DNA from: Anaerolineae bacterium
Lineage (GTDB): Bacteria > Chloroflexota > Anaerolineae > 4572-78 > J111
Reading direction: 5' to 3'
Length of the DNA stretch: 64,000 nucleotides
Assembly: GCA_023151115.1 (NCBI GenBank)
Contig: JAKLJP010000012.1
Location: forward strand, 124,001 to 188,000
Part shown: one piece after another, positions 1 through 7,775 of the stretch
Numbering within the stretch: position 1 is the stretch's first letter
How the letters are laid out: each line of letters starts with the position of its first letter
The notes under the pieces: generated by a model
Told to the model about the DNA's origin: nothing
The model's input: only the letters and a program-made list of their open reading frames with translations
Database searches by the model: none
Position numbers and translations under genes: made by a program

Positions 1-198
1 TCCGCGTCCCGCCCTTACGCCCGGCAATATCCCGCATCAAAGCAAAAACCCTATGTCCTCTACGGACCGGCGTTTCCCTCGTTAAACGGCCAAAGCTGCT
101 GCTGCCGGCGATTAAGATAACTTTTGGTGAGTCCAATGTTAGATTCCTTTCTTAAATAATTTTCTTAAAGTTGCCTGAGTTTCTGGTAGTCCCCAAAA
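1..198. other. Left-edge region, no confirmed gene
   Basis: No reading frame here is convincing. On the minus strand an ATG at 35-37 opens a frame that leaves the window (it would begin MRDIAGRKGG), preceded by a purine-rich stretch. It could be the 5' end of a leftward gene served by the palindrome at 199-218, but only 12 codons are visible. Confidence 0.2.
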
Positions 199-218
199 TT
201 AAGTGTATATACACCTAA
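199..218. promoter_or_regulatory. Second MarR-type palindrome (imperfect)
   Basis: TTAAGTGTATATACACCTAA differs at one position from the perfect 20-bp palindrome at 682-701. It lies just past the 3' end of the marR gene. It is probably a second operator for the same regulator, perhaps controlling a leftward gene outside the window. Confidence 0.55.
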
Positions 219-234
219 TTGGTAAAAAATATAT

Positions 235-669
235 TTAACCGGCCAATTCTACCAGGGCAGACAAATCTCCCAGCAGAGAATTGAACCGATCTGTACCCAA
301 CATTTTGGTAACGCGAGTGTGAGCCTGCTGCCATAGAGGGAACGCCTGGGCCAGAGTTTCCTGGCCCAAATCGGTTAGGGCAACCAAACGGGTGCGCTGA
401 TCCTCACCCGGCATAATCTCAATCAACCCCTTTTTTTCGAGAGGTTTGAGGTTACGGGTCAGGGTGGTCCGGTCCATCACCTGGAGATCAGCGATCTGGT
501 TGATGGGGGCCGGCCCGGCCACGGCAATGGTGACCAGCAGGCTATACTGGGTAGCTTGCAGACCACTGGGCCGTAAAATTTCATCGTATAGCCGGCTAAT
601 GGCCCGGGTAGCCCGACGGAGATTAAAACCAGCACATCGCTGGCATTGAGCTAAATCGAGGTTGTTCAT
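235..669 (-). CDS. MarR-family transcriptional regulator
   Basis: A 144-residue winged-helix regulator of normal MarR length. The DNA-binding part is visible around residues 50-95 (INQIADLQVMDRTTLTRNL recognition helix, then KKGLIE and the GEDQRTRLV wing). It has a CQRC motif at residues 9-12; such N-terminal cysteines could sense oxidants or bind metal, but that is inference. The gene starts 13 bp from a perfect 20-bp palindrome, so autorepression is likely. A near-identical palindrome follows the stop codon. It is divergent from nothing; the next gene, a YitT-like membrane protein, is also on the minus strand and ends about 90 bp upstream. The ligand is unknown. Confidence 0.85.
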   Translation of the reverse strand: MNNLDLAQCQRCAGFNLRRATRAISRLYDEILRPSGLQATQYSLLVTIAVAGPAPINQIADLQVMDRTTLTRNLKPLEKKGLIEIMPGEDQRTRLVALTDLGQETLAQAFPLWQQAHTRVTKMLGTDRFNSLLGDLSALVELAG

Positions 670-681
670 AAATTACGCTTA

Positions 682-701
682 TTAGGTGTATATACACCTA
701 A
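682..701. promoter_or_regulatory. Perfect palindromic operator upstream of marR
   Basis: TTAGGTGTATATACACCTAA is a perfect 20-bp palindrome, 12 bp upstream of the marR start codon. Its size and symmetry fit a dimeric MarR operator, and the near-copy at 199-218 supports a real regulatory site. Confidence 0.7.
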
Positions 702-759
702 ATACAGGATACTCTATTTTTCATGTTTTGTCAAGAGGCATTTTGATAAAAAAGTGGGG

Positions 760-1659
760 CTACTTTTTGGGTGCTTTGGAGGAGACGGGGTGCAGTACGC
801 CCCCGCTGGTCTGGTGGCCGTGGCCGATGACTATAAAAGCGTGGGGGTCAACTTCGGTTACAATGGCCCGGAGTTCGTTCACTTCGGGCCGGTTGACACT
901 GCAAAACAGCACGGTGTGCTCGGTGTGGGTAAATTTACCTTGCGCCGGCCAGGCCGTCACCCCAATTTGTAAGCGGGTTAGCAGCGCCTGGGCCACTTCT
1001 TCTGCCAGGTCGGTGACAATGAAGACGGTTCGAACCACGCTGGGGCCTTCCAGTACGTAATCGGCTACCACGCCCCACAAAAACAGAGCCAGCAGCGCAT
1101 ACAAAGCCTTTTCCCAGCCAAAAACCAACCCGGCCAGCAGAATAATCCCGCCGTCGGTCATGATGTAAAGCTGGCTGATGGGAATCCCCGTTTTTATCTG
1201 CAACACCCGCGAAATCACCCCCGACCCGGCGGTGGTGCCGCGTCCCCGGTAAATCAGGCCGGTGGCGATGCCGCCCAGCACGGCCCCGTACAAAGCGTTG
1301 AGCAGCACATCGTCGGTGATACCGCGTGGCAGCCAGCGGGCCATAAAGTCCACGCCCAGGTTAATCAGCAGCACCACGTACAGTGTATTGACCAGAAACC
1401 GAAACCCGCCCAGGTAACGATAGCCCAGGAACAACATGGGAATATTCAGGGCCATCATAACCATGCCAATCGGCCAGTCGGTGAAGTGATTGACGATGAT
1501 GGCCAGGCCGGTTACACCGCCGGGGGAAAGCTGGGCCGGGGCCAGAAAAATGTCTACATTGAGAATTTGGAGAAACGCACCCAGGGTAAGAAAAAACCAG
1601 TTTTGCAAACTGCGACGCGGGCCAAGCCGGGCAGTGAGGAGGCCAAGTTTTTGCTGCAT
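760..1659 (-). CDS. YitT family membrane protein (DUF161/DUF2179)
   Basis: About 299 residues. The N-terminal two thirds hold five or six hydrophobic segments, with the family-typical stretch LSPGGVTGLAIIVNH near residue 45 and GRGTTAGSGVISR near residue 145. The soluble C-terminal part (about 215-285) matches the DUF2179 domain, with VFIVTD and HAFIVIGHG. YitT proteins are integral membrane proteins of unknown transport or sensory role. The frame also allows a GTG one codon upstream (1662); the ATG at 1659 was preferred, although neither start has a strong ribosome binding site. Confidence 0.85.
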   Translation of the reverse strand: MQQKLGLLTARLGPRRSLQNWFFLTLGAFLQILNVDIFLAPAQLSPGGVTGLAIIVNHFTDWPIGMVMMALNIPMLFLGYRYLGGFRFLVNTLYVVLLINLGVDFMARWLPRGITDDVLLNALYGAVLGGIATGLIYRGRGTTAGSGVISRVLQIKTGIPISQLYIMTDGGIILLAGLVFGWEKALYALLALFLWGVVADYVLEGPSVVRTVFIVTDLAEEVAQALLTRLQIGVTAWPAQGKFTHTEHTVLFCSVNRPEVNELRAIVTEVDPHAFIVIGHGHQTSGGVLHPVSSKAPKK

Positions 1660-1708
1660 CACATTACTTGACTTAGTTTATGACTCAGTCTATTTTTCTT
1701 CTGAAAAT

Positions 1709-1737
1709 GGAGTCCAAAAGCTATGCTTTTGGACTCC
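1709..1737. repeat. 5'-UTR hairpin repeat, copy 1
   Basis: A perfect hairpin: 13-bp arms GGAGTCCAAAAGC and GCTTTTGGACTCC around a TAT loop. It ends about 13 bp before the ribosome binding site of the antitoxin gene at 1764. Related hairpins lie upstream of msrB (24165-24193) and of the sugar dehydrogenase gene (51303-51327). Confidence 0.8.
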
Positions 1738-1763
1738 GGCAAAGCTATTTGGAGGGTTTTAGG

Positions 1764-1967
1764 ATGCCTACTACGGTCAATATTGATCAGGCTAAAACGC
1801 ATCTATCTAAGTTGCTGGAAAGGGTGATGCAGGGTGAACAGATTATTATCGCTAAAGCCGGACAGCCCATTGTCGAAGCGCCCCCTCGCCGCGTTCCCGG
1901 CAATGATGCCGGTCAGGTGACCATTGCGCCCGATTTTGACGCGCCGCTGCCGGAATTTGAGCTGTGA
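1764..1967 (+). CDS. Orphan Phd/YefM-type antitoxin
   Basis: A 67-residue protein that starts TTVNIDQAKTHLSKLLERV, the typical N-terminal DNA-binding fold of Phd/YefM antitoxins. It ends with APDFDAPLPEFEL, the toxin-binding tail style of antitoxins paired with PIN-domain (VapC) toxins. The start at 1764 is set by GGAGG about 8 bp upstream; the frame is open further upstream but runs through a hairpin. The segment that usually reads AKLVP after KAGQP is missing. No toxin gene follows: the next gene is convergent and starts 3 bp after the stop. So it is an orphan, either a relic or a repressor acting elsewhere. Confidence 0.75.
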   Translation: MPTTVNIDQAKTHLSKLLERVMQGEQIIIAKAGQPIVEAPPRRVPGNDAGQVTIAPDFDAPLPEFEL

Positions 1968-1970
1968 GAG

Positions 1971-4409
1971 TTATGCTTTTAGCTTTTCATTCTTCGGGTC
2001 GTACAGCGGCTCTCTGGTAACAGTAGCCGCGTAACGCTGACCGAAATACTCAATCTCAACCTTACTCCCCTCGGCAGCGTGGACCAGGGGCAGGTAGCCG
2101 TAGACAATAAACTTGCTGACCGAGTAGCCGTAATTGGCGCTGGTCACATAGCCCAACTTCTCGCCGTTGTGGTAGATGGGTTCTTTGCCCATCATCACGG
2201 CGGTGGGGTCATCGAGGGTCATGCAGCACAGCTTGCGGCTAATCCCGGCTTCCTTGATCCGTAGCAGCGCCTCGCGGCCCAGAAAATCACCCTTGTCCAG
2301 CTTGACCGTCCAGCCGAGGCCGGCCTCGTAGGGGTTGTAATCGGTGTGGATGTCGGCCCCCCAGGAGCGATAACCCTTTTCCAGCCGCAGTGAGTCAAAC
2401 GCACCAAAACCGCCGGCAATAATCCCGAACTCCTGCCCGGCGGCCCACAGAGCATCCCACAATTTCAGGCCGTATTCGGTCAGGGCGTAGATTTCCCAGC
2501 CCAATTCGCCGACATAGGAGACGCGCAGGGCCAGCGCCGGCACATAGCCGATGGTCAGGTGCTTGGCCGTGAAATAGGGAAAGCCCTCGTTGGACACATC
2601 CTCGTGGCAGACTTTTTGCAGCACCGCCCGCGCCTTTGGTCCCCACAGCCCAATATTGCAATATTTGGAGGTCACATCCGCAATCTCCACCGCCCCATCG
2701 CTGGGGACGTGCTGGCGCAGCCAGGCCAAATCGAGCATACCCATGCCGCCGCCGGTCAGCACCCAGAAGCGGTCGGGGGCCAGGCGGGTGATGGTCAAAT
2801 CACACTTGATGCCGCCGTTCTGGTTGAGCAGCGAGGTGTAGACCACTTTGCCGATAGGCATGTCCATCTGGTTGGCCGCCACATATTGCAAAAAGTCCAG
2901 CGCGCCGGAACCGGAGACCTCCAACTTGGTGAAGGCAGTCAAGTCGTACATAGCAACCCGCTCACGGGTAGCTCGATGCTCGCCGCCCTGGATGGGCGAC
3001 CAGTAGCGGGCGGCCCAGCCGGAGCGCGACGGAATTTCGTACTCTTCGACCAGCCCGGCGTTGGCTTCGAGCCATTGCGGCCGCTCCCAACCAACGGCCT
3101 CAAAAAAGACGCCCTGCTGTTCCTGCAAGCGGGGATAAAAAGGGCTGAGGCGCAAGTTGCGCGGCTTTTCCATCTGCTGTAAGGGGTGAATGATGTCGTA
3201 AACTTCGTCGTACTGGCTGAAGCAGCGGTCCATAATATAGGCTTTGGTGGTGGCGTGGCTGTGGAAGCGGTTGATGTCGGCTTCGCGGGTGTCAATGGGG
3301 GGCGCGCCCTCGACCAGCCACTCGGCCATAGCCCGCCCGACGCCGCCGGAGTGCGTCACCCACACGCCGACCGCCGTCCAGAAGCCTTTGAGCTGAACCG
3401 CCTCGCCCATAATCGGCATGCCATCAATGGTAAAGGCAAACATGCCGTTGAATTGGGTGGTCAACTGAACATTTTTGAGCGGCGGCATAATTTCGCCGGT
3501 TGATTCGCGGGCCGGGCCGTAATGTTCGGGGGTGAAATCACGCATGGCCGTTTGGCCTACCTGATAGGGGTCAACCAGAAGCGGCGTGTGCTGGTAGGAG
3601 CCAATCCCATACTTGTCAAAATGCTGGCGGTAATACATGGCGTGGTCCTGTTCGCGCAAAATGGGATGGACCACTTCGCGGGTTTCACCGGCCAGTTCCG
3701 GCAAGGGGGTGGTGATGGTATACAGATGTTCGACCGCCATGAGCGGGATTTTGACCCCCACCTTATCGCCCAAAACCGGCCCCCAGATGTTGGTGCAGAG
3801 CAGCACCTGCTCGGTTTCAATCCGGCCCTGGGGTGTGACCACAGCGGTGATGTGCCCCTTGTGGGTTTGAAACTCGACGTCGGTCACAGGAACGTTGCCG
3901 TAGAAATTGACCGCGCCCTCGGCGGAGGCCAACCGGGCCAACTCGGTCACGGCATTGATGGCTTTGGCGTCGCCGTCGGTGGGGACATAATAGCCGCCGT
4001 GAATTTTGCGCGGGTCAATCAGCGGGACCATTGCGGCGACTTCTTCCGAGGTAATGACCCGCCCGGCCAGCCCATACGAGGCGGCCCAACCTTTACGTCG
4101 GTGCAAGTCGGTCAGCCGTTCCGGGGTATAGGCGATTTCGATGCTGCCGACCGAATACCAGGTCGGTTTGGCCTCGGTGTGGAGGCTGCCGAGAAGCTGC
4201 ACCGTGTACTGGGCAAATTCACACATCATGCGCGAACTGTTGGTTTGAAAAATCAGCCCCGGCGCGTGCGAGGTCGAGCCGCCGGTTTCAAATAATGAGT
4301 TTTGGTCCAGCACCACAATGTCGCGCCAGCCCTTTTGGGCCAGGTGATAGGCCGTGCTACAGCCCACAATCCCTGCGCCAATGATGACGAGACGTGCTTT
4401 GGTTTGCAT
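1971..4409 (-). CDS. FAD-dependent dehydrogenase with GcvT domain (dimethylglycine/sarcosine dehydrogenase-like)
   Basis: 812 residues, the usual length for the DMGDH/SARDH group. Residues 11-16 (GAGIVG) are the FAD dinucleotide fold. GGSTSHAPG at 43-51 matches the motif whose histidine binds FAD covalently in dimethylglycine dehydrogenase (here His48). A DAO domain fills about 5-380, then a linker and a folate-binding GcvT-type half from about 430, containing GELGWEIY and GFGAFDSLRLEKGYRSWG. The reaction is expected to be oxidative N-demethylation with transfer of the C1 unit to tetrahydrofolate. AAGGAGAG precedes the ATG. It belongs to a leftward run with the sarcosine oxidase-like and GcvT-like genes. 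The exact substrate is uncertain. Confidence 0.85.
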   Translation of the reverse strand: MQTKARLVIIGAGIVGCSTAYHLAQKGWRDIVVLDQNSLFETGGSTSHAPGLIFQTNSSRMMCEFAQYTVQLLGSLHTEAKPTWYSVGSIEIAYTPERLTDLHRRKGWAASYGLAGRVITSEEVAAMVPLIDPRKIHGGYYVPTDGDAKAINAVTELARLASAEGAVNFYGNVPVTDVEFQTHKGHITAVVTPQGRIETEQVLLCTNIWGPVLGDKVGVKIPLMAVEHLYTITTPLPELAGETREVVHPILREQDHAMYYRQHFDKYGIGSYQHTPLLVDPYQVGQTAMRDFTPEHYGPARESTGEIMPPLKNVQLTTQFNGMFAFTIDGMPIMGEAVQLKGFWTAVGVWVTHSGGVGRAMAEWLVEGAPPIDTREADINRFHSHATTKAYIMDRCFSQYDEVYDIIHPLQQMEKPRNLRLSPFYPRLQEQQGVFFEAVGWERPQWLEANAGLVEEYEIPSRSGWAARYWSPIQGGEHRATRERVAMYDLTAFTKLEVSGSGALDFLQYVAANQMDMPIGKVVYTSLLNQNGGIKCDLTITRLAPDRFWVLTGGGMGMLDLAWLRQHVPSDGAVEIADVTSKYCNIGLWGPKARAVLQKVCHEDVSNEGFPYFTAKHLTIGYVPALALRVSYVGELGWEIYALTEYGLKLWDALWAAGQEFGIIAGGFGAFDSLRLEKGYRSWGADIHTDYNPYEAGLGWTVKLDKGDFLGREALLRIKEAGISRKLCCMTLDDPTAVMMGKEPIYHNGEKLGYVTSANYGYSVSKFIVYGYLPLVHAAEGSKVEIEYFGQRYAATVTREPLYDPKNEKLKA

Positions 4410-4423
4410 GGGTTTCTCTCCTT

Positions 4424-4759
4424 TTACTTGAGGCCAAATAGATTTTTGAGCCGGTCGGCAACTTGGACTTGCATATTTGGGGATAACTCGCCAAGTTCCC
4501 GCTGTAGGAATGAGGTTGTCGCTGTCATCAGGCGGTGTAGCTGTAAAGTTGATGAAACTCGTAAACCCGTAACAGCAAAGCCGGCATCATGGGTATCAAT
4601 TACCAAATCCGTGTCCAAAAGATTTGCCGGGATCCGGCTGGTGATGAAGACAAGGACAACATGACGATAGGGTCCAATAGGATTGGTCGGACAAACTATC
4701 CACTTAAGTACCACTCCTTTTCTCCCGATAATTGGCAAACTTGAAACCCACCCTTTCAT
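4424..4759 (-). pseudogene. Degenerate MazF/PemK-type toxin
   Basis: The C-terminal part is clearly MazF/PemK-like: VVLVFITSR, LLDTDLVID, AVTGLRVSSTLQLHRLMT, and RELGELSP followed by a VADRLKNLFGL tail. The N-terminal 25 or so residues do not match the family. In the next frame the same DNA reads QLSGEKEWYLSG, which resembles the usual LSGEK(R)RPALV stretch with bases lost. The simplest reading is a toxin gene broken by one or more small deletions near its 5' end. No antitoxin gene adjoins it. It sits between two amine-oxidising genes, with only 14 bp to the dehydrogenase start. An intact but divergent toxin is less likely. Confidence 0.6.
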
Positions 4760-4792
4760 TTTACCACAAAACCGGGCGAGATGATGGACAGA

Positions 4793-6169
4793 TTACCAAA
4801 ACGGCCGGATAGCCCCCCTGCCCGTCTCCGCTAACGTGGAAACACGGCCATCCAAGTGACCGCCGGAAAGGGATCGGGCACCAGGGACCGGGGACCGGGG
4901 AGTTATAGAGTGCCGGTCTCCCGTCCCCGGCCCGCCCTGAGCTTGTCGAATGGGTCTTCGGTCTTGGCCGGTGAACCGGCCCAGCCGGAAAAACTCGATA
5001 TTGTGCCGCGTCTCGCCGCGCTCGGCCAGATCGGCCAGGATTTCGCCGATGACGCTGGCGAATTTGAAGCCGTGGCCGGAACAGGCCGAGGCAAAACTGA
5101 TCTGGGGGTAGGTGGGGTGCAGGTCAATGATAAAATGCTTATCGGGCGAGTTGGTGAACATGCAGCTTTTGAGCGACATGGTCGGGCCGCAGCCTTCGGG
5201 GAAGTAGCGGGCGGCAAATTCGCGCAGGGCGGCGTCATCGTCGGGGCGCGGCTCGCGTTCCATCTGTTCGGCAGGGGCGGTTTCCTGAAAATGGTGGTAC
5301 ATGCCAAACTTAAAACCGGGCACGGCGTGGACCGGAAAACCGTAGTAGCGGCCTTCGTCTACCAGCAGGTTGAACACCGGAAAACGGGCCGGGGTAAAAT
5401 ATTCCGGGCGGGTGGGTTGGAGCCAGGCCAAAACCTGCCGTTCCGGGATAGCCAGCCCGCGCAGAAAGGGCATCATCTGGTCGTTCCAGGCCCCGGCGGT
5501 AATCACCAGCCGGTCGGCGGTATAGACCTCGCGCTCGGTGACAACGCGGACGCCTTCGCCCAGCGGTTCCCACTCGATCACCCGCTCTCGTCCGTGAATC
5601 TCAGCCCCGGCTGCCATCGCGGCCATCACGTAGGTTACAATGCAGCGTTCCGGCTCCAAAAAACCGCCTTCGGGCTGGAGGACGGCCATGGTTTCAAAGG
5701 GCAGCCGGTAGCCGGGAAAGCGCTCGTTGATTTCTCGCCCGGTCAATACCTCGTGCGGCAGGTCGTGCTCCAGGCATGATTGCAGCGAACCTTTGAAAAC
5801 CCAACTGTCCGAGGGGCCGGCGTCGAGCGAGCCGGTGATGTGGAGCAGCTTCTCACCGGTCTTGGCCTCAATGGCCCGCCACAGTTCGTAGGCCCGGCGA
5901 AGCAGCATAACATAGGAAGGATGCTCGTAATAAGCCAGGCGGATAATGCGGGTGTAACCGTGCGACGACCCCATATCGTGGGGAATGTCGAAACGTTCCA
6001 GCCCCAGCACCCGCTTGCCGCGTTTGGCTAACTCATAGCAGGTCACACTGCCCATGCCGCCAATACCGATGACGATGGTGTTGAAATGCTTGGTCAGAGG
6101 GTTAAAGGAAGGCTGAGGGCGGAAGGATGAAGGATGAAAATTGCCTTGCTTGGTTCGTGAATGATTCAT
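4793..6169 (-). CDS. Monomeric sarcosine oxidase / N-methyltryptophan oxidase family flavoenzyme
   Basis: 458 residues, longer than the roughly 390 usual for the family. The FAD motif GIGGMG is at 35-40 and DMGSSHGYTRIIRLAYYEH is at about 65-83. The covalent-flavin cysteine motif KSCMFT is near 334-339 (Cys336), followed by DKHFIIDLHP. It should oxidise an N-methyl amino acid such as sarcosine to the demethylated amino acid, formaldehyde and H2O2. Both extra ends come from repeats: residues about 10-25 are encoded by a 7-bp array (6108-6142), and residues from about 400 on by a second array (4879-4951). The ATG at 6169 follows AAAGGAAAG, so the extended N-terminus is probably real. Confidence 0.85.
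   Translation of the reverse strand: MNHSRTKQGNFHPSSFRPQPSFNPLTKHFNTIVIGIGGMGSVTCYELAKRGKRVLGLERFDIPHDMGSSHGYTRIIRLAYYEHPSYVMLLRRAYELWRAIEAKTGEKLLHITGSLDAGPSDSWVFKGSLQSCLEHDLPHEVLTGREINERFPGYRLPFETMAVLQPEGGFLEPERCIVTYVMAAMAAGAEIHGRERVIEWEPLGEGVRVVTEREVYTADRLVITAGAWNDQMMPFLRGLAIPERQVLAWLQPTRPEYFTPARFPVFNLLVDEGRYYGFPVHAVPGFKFGMYHHFQETAPAEQMEREPRPDDDAALREFAARYFPEGCGPTMSLKSCMFTNSPDKHFIIDLHPTYPQISFASACSGHGFKFASVIGEILADLAERGETRHNIEFFRLGRFTGQDRRPIRQAQGGPGTGDRHSITPRSPVPGARSLSGGHLDGRVSTLAETGRGAIRPFW
4879..4951. repeat. 7-bp array (GACCGGG type) with inverted half, inside the 3' end of the oxidase gene
   Basis: Two exact GACCGGG units (4886-4899) are followed by the inverted form (CCGGTCTC, CCGTCCCCGG) and then a short GAGCTTGTCGAA tail. 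The same composite (array, inverted array, GAGC..CGAA tail) recurs at 45922-46012. It encodes the non-conserved C-terminus of the sarcosine oxidase-like protein. Confidence 0.75.
6108..6142. repeat. 7-bp array inside the 5' end of the oxidase gene
   Basis: Units GAAGGCT, GAGGGCG, GAAGGAT, GAAGGAT, GAAAATT follow one another at exactly 7 bp. On the minus strand they encode FHPSSFRPQPSF in the extra N-terminus of the oxidase. Confidence 0.75.
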
Positions 6170-6187
6170 AACGCAACTTTCCTTTGA

Positions 6188-7576
6188 TTATGCCGATGGC
6201 CTTGAGCCACGCCGAGAACTTTTTTCTTCATCCTCGGTGGGAGATTCCGTTGAAGTCGGCGGCGTTTCCTCCGAGCGATCCGGCGGGGGGGCGTCTTCTT
6301 CGGGCGAGCGAGGTGGGGCGTCGGCGGGGGGTGGGGGTGGGGCGGTGACCGACTGAGGCGCGGCTTGAGTCGCATCATCCTGGGGTTTGGCTCGCATGCG
6401 CGCGCCCTGCGGGTCAAAGAAAGGAGTCGGTGTGACTTTGGCCAGGGTTAGCCGGCCGCCGATGTCTACCACCAGGTTGCAGCCAGGCCAGGTATATTCG
6501 GTGCGAACGTAGGCCATCGCCAACATTTTGCCGACCGAGTGGCCGCGGGCGCTGTAGGTGATGTAGCCGATTTCCGCGCCGGGGGTAACGGTTTGTTTGT
6601 AGCCCTGGGCCTCGCTGCCGCTGAACATCTTTTCGCGGAACGTGCCCACATCGCGCACGGCGTAGATTTTATCCCGGTAGGAGGCCGGCAGCGGGCTGTC
6701 GAGGGTCAAGCCGACCCAGCGTTCGGTCAAGCCTTGGTCCTGCACCCGCAGCAGGGCCTCGCGCCCCATAAAATCGCGCTTGTCGAAGCGAATCCAGCCA
6801 TCCAGCCCAACGTGGAAGGGGGTGTAGTTTTCGTTGACGTCGTTGCCGTAAAGCACCAGCGCCTTTTCCAAACGCAGGCTTTGCATAGCCACTACCCCGT
6901 AAGGCAGCAGACCAAAGGCACGTCCCGTTTGCAGCAGATATTCCCACAGCGCGCCGGCCTCTTCGGCGGGGGTGTAGAGTTCAAAGCCCAATTCGCCGGT
7001 GTAGCCGGAGCGGGAGAGCAGCAGTTCGGTGCTGTTGATGGTCGCCGGGACAAAGCGGAAAAATTTGAGCGAGTCCAGGTCAACGTCTTTAGCGACGGTT
7101 TTGAGAAAGGCCCGCGAGCGCGGCCCCTGCACCACCGGCAAAGCCACCGAGGCGGTGATGTCGGTCACATACGTGCCCGTGCCGATGGCGTGGTCGGCAA
7201 TCCAGCGGGCGGTTTTTTTGCGCGGGCCGGAACTGGTGACAATCATAAAATGCTCGTCGTGGAATTTGTAGACGGTAATATCGTCCACTACCCCGCCGAA
7301 CTCGTTGCACATGGTCGAGTAACGTACCTGGCCGGGTTCCATATCGCGGATTTCGTTGACCAGCAGGTGGTTGATCAGCCGCTCCGCGCCCGGCCCTTTG
7401 ATGTCCACCTCGCCCATCGTCGAGAGGTCTTGCATGCCCACATTGGTGCGGGTGTTCAGGTGTTCCTCCACCGGCGAGGTGTAGGAGAGGGGGAACATGA
7501 AATCCCCGCCGCCTTTGACCAGTTGGCCGGCGGCGCGGAGATGGTAATCATAGAAGGGGGTTCGACGTTCTGGCAT
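6188..7576 (-). CDS. Folate-binding aminomethyltransferase (GcvT-like)
   Basis: 462 residues. About 1-395 is a full GcvT fold, with MQDLSTMGEVDIKGPGAERL, RYSTMCNEFGGVVDDITVYK, SRSGYTGELGFELY and the late MQSLRLEKAL. It should move a one-carbon unit from a methylated amine to tetrahydrofolate. Its neighbours, rather than gcvH/gcvP, suggest a dimethylglycine or sarcosine demethylation role instead of the glycine cleavage system. The last 65 residues are a Pro/Glu/Ser-rich tail (SVTAPPPPPADAPPRSP onward) that is probably disordered. AAAGGGAG precedes the ATG. It ends 18 bp before the oxidase start, so the two are likely co-transcribed. Confidence 0.85.
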   Translation of the reverse strand: MPERRTPFYDYHLRAAGQLVKGGGDFMFPLSYTSPVEEHLNTRTNVGMQDLSTMGEVDIKGPGAERLINHLLVNEIRDMEPGQVRYSTMCNEFGGVVDDITVYKFHDEHFMIVTSSGPRKKTARWIADHAIGTGTYVTDITASVALPVVQGPRSRAFLKTVAKDVDLDSLKFFRFVPATINSTELLLSRSGYTGELGFELYTPAEEAGALWEYLLQTGRAFGLLPYGVVAMQSLRLEKALVLYGNDVNENYTPFHVGLDGWIRFDKRDFMGREALLRVQDQGLTERWVGLTLDSPLPASYRDKIYAVRDVGTFREKMFSGSEAQGYKQTVTPGAEIGYITYSARGHSVGKMLAMAYVRTEYTWPGCNLVVDIGGRLTLAKVTPTPFFDPQGARMRAKPQDDATQAAPQSVTAPPPPPADAPPRSPEEDAPPPDRSEETPPTSTESPTEDEEKSSRRGSRPSA

Positions 7577-7632
7577 TTTTGGATGCTCCCTTTTGTCTGA
7601 GAAAAAGTTTTGGGCCAGCTACTTTATTATGA

Positions 7633-7659
7633 TATAATGGCAACTAAACTGCCATAATA
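7633..7659. promoter_or_regulatory. Inverted repeat upstream of the GcvT-like gene
   Basis: TATAATGGCA and TGCCATAATA form 10-nt arms with one mismatch around a 7-nt centre, 57 bp upstream of the aminomethyltransferase start. An operator for the GntR regulator at 11229-11906 is possible but unproven. The rest of 7577-7775 shows nothing recognisable; no glycine riboswitch was seen. Confidence 0.4.
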
Positions 7660-7775
7660 AAAGAGCCAGAGACACTTATGGACGGTTCAAGAATTACACA
7701 CCCTCATTAGCCGAAACTGTGCCTGGCACTTCAGTGGAAAAACCACCGATTCCGTTTGCCGTTTAACCCTTCCCC

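Noticed and set aside
2559..4295. Long open frames opposite the FAD/GcvT dehydrogenase gene
   Set aside because: They mirror the codons of a clearly conserved gene, lack family similarity and have no ribosome binding sites. The same applies to 6539-7600, 9702-11138, 36028-36936, 37788-38540 and 41336-42031.
7577..7775. Glycine riboswitch before the GcvT-like gene
   Set aside because: The conserved tandem aptamer cores and junctions were not found; only a simple inverted repeat is present.
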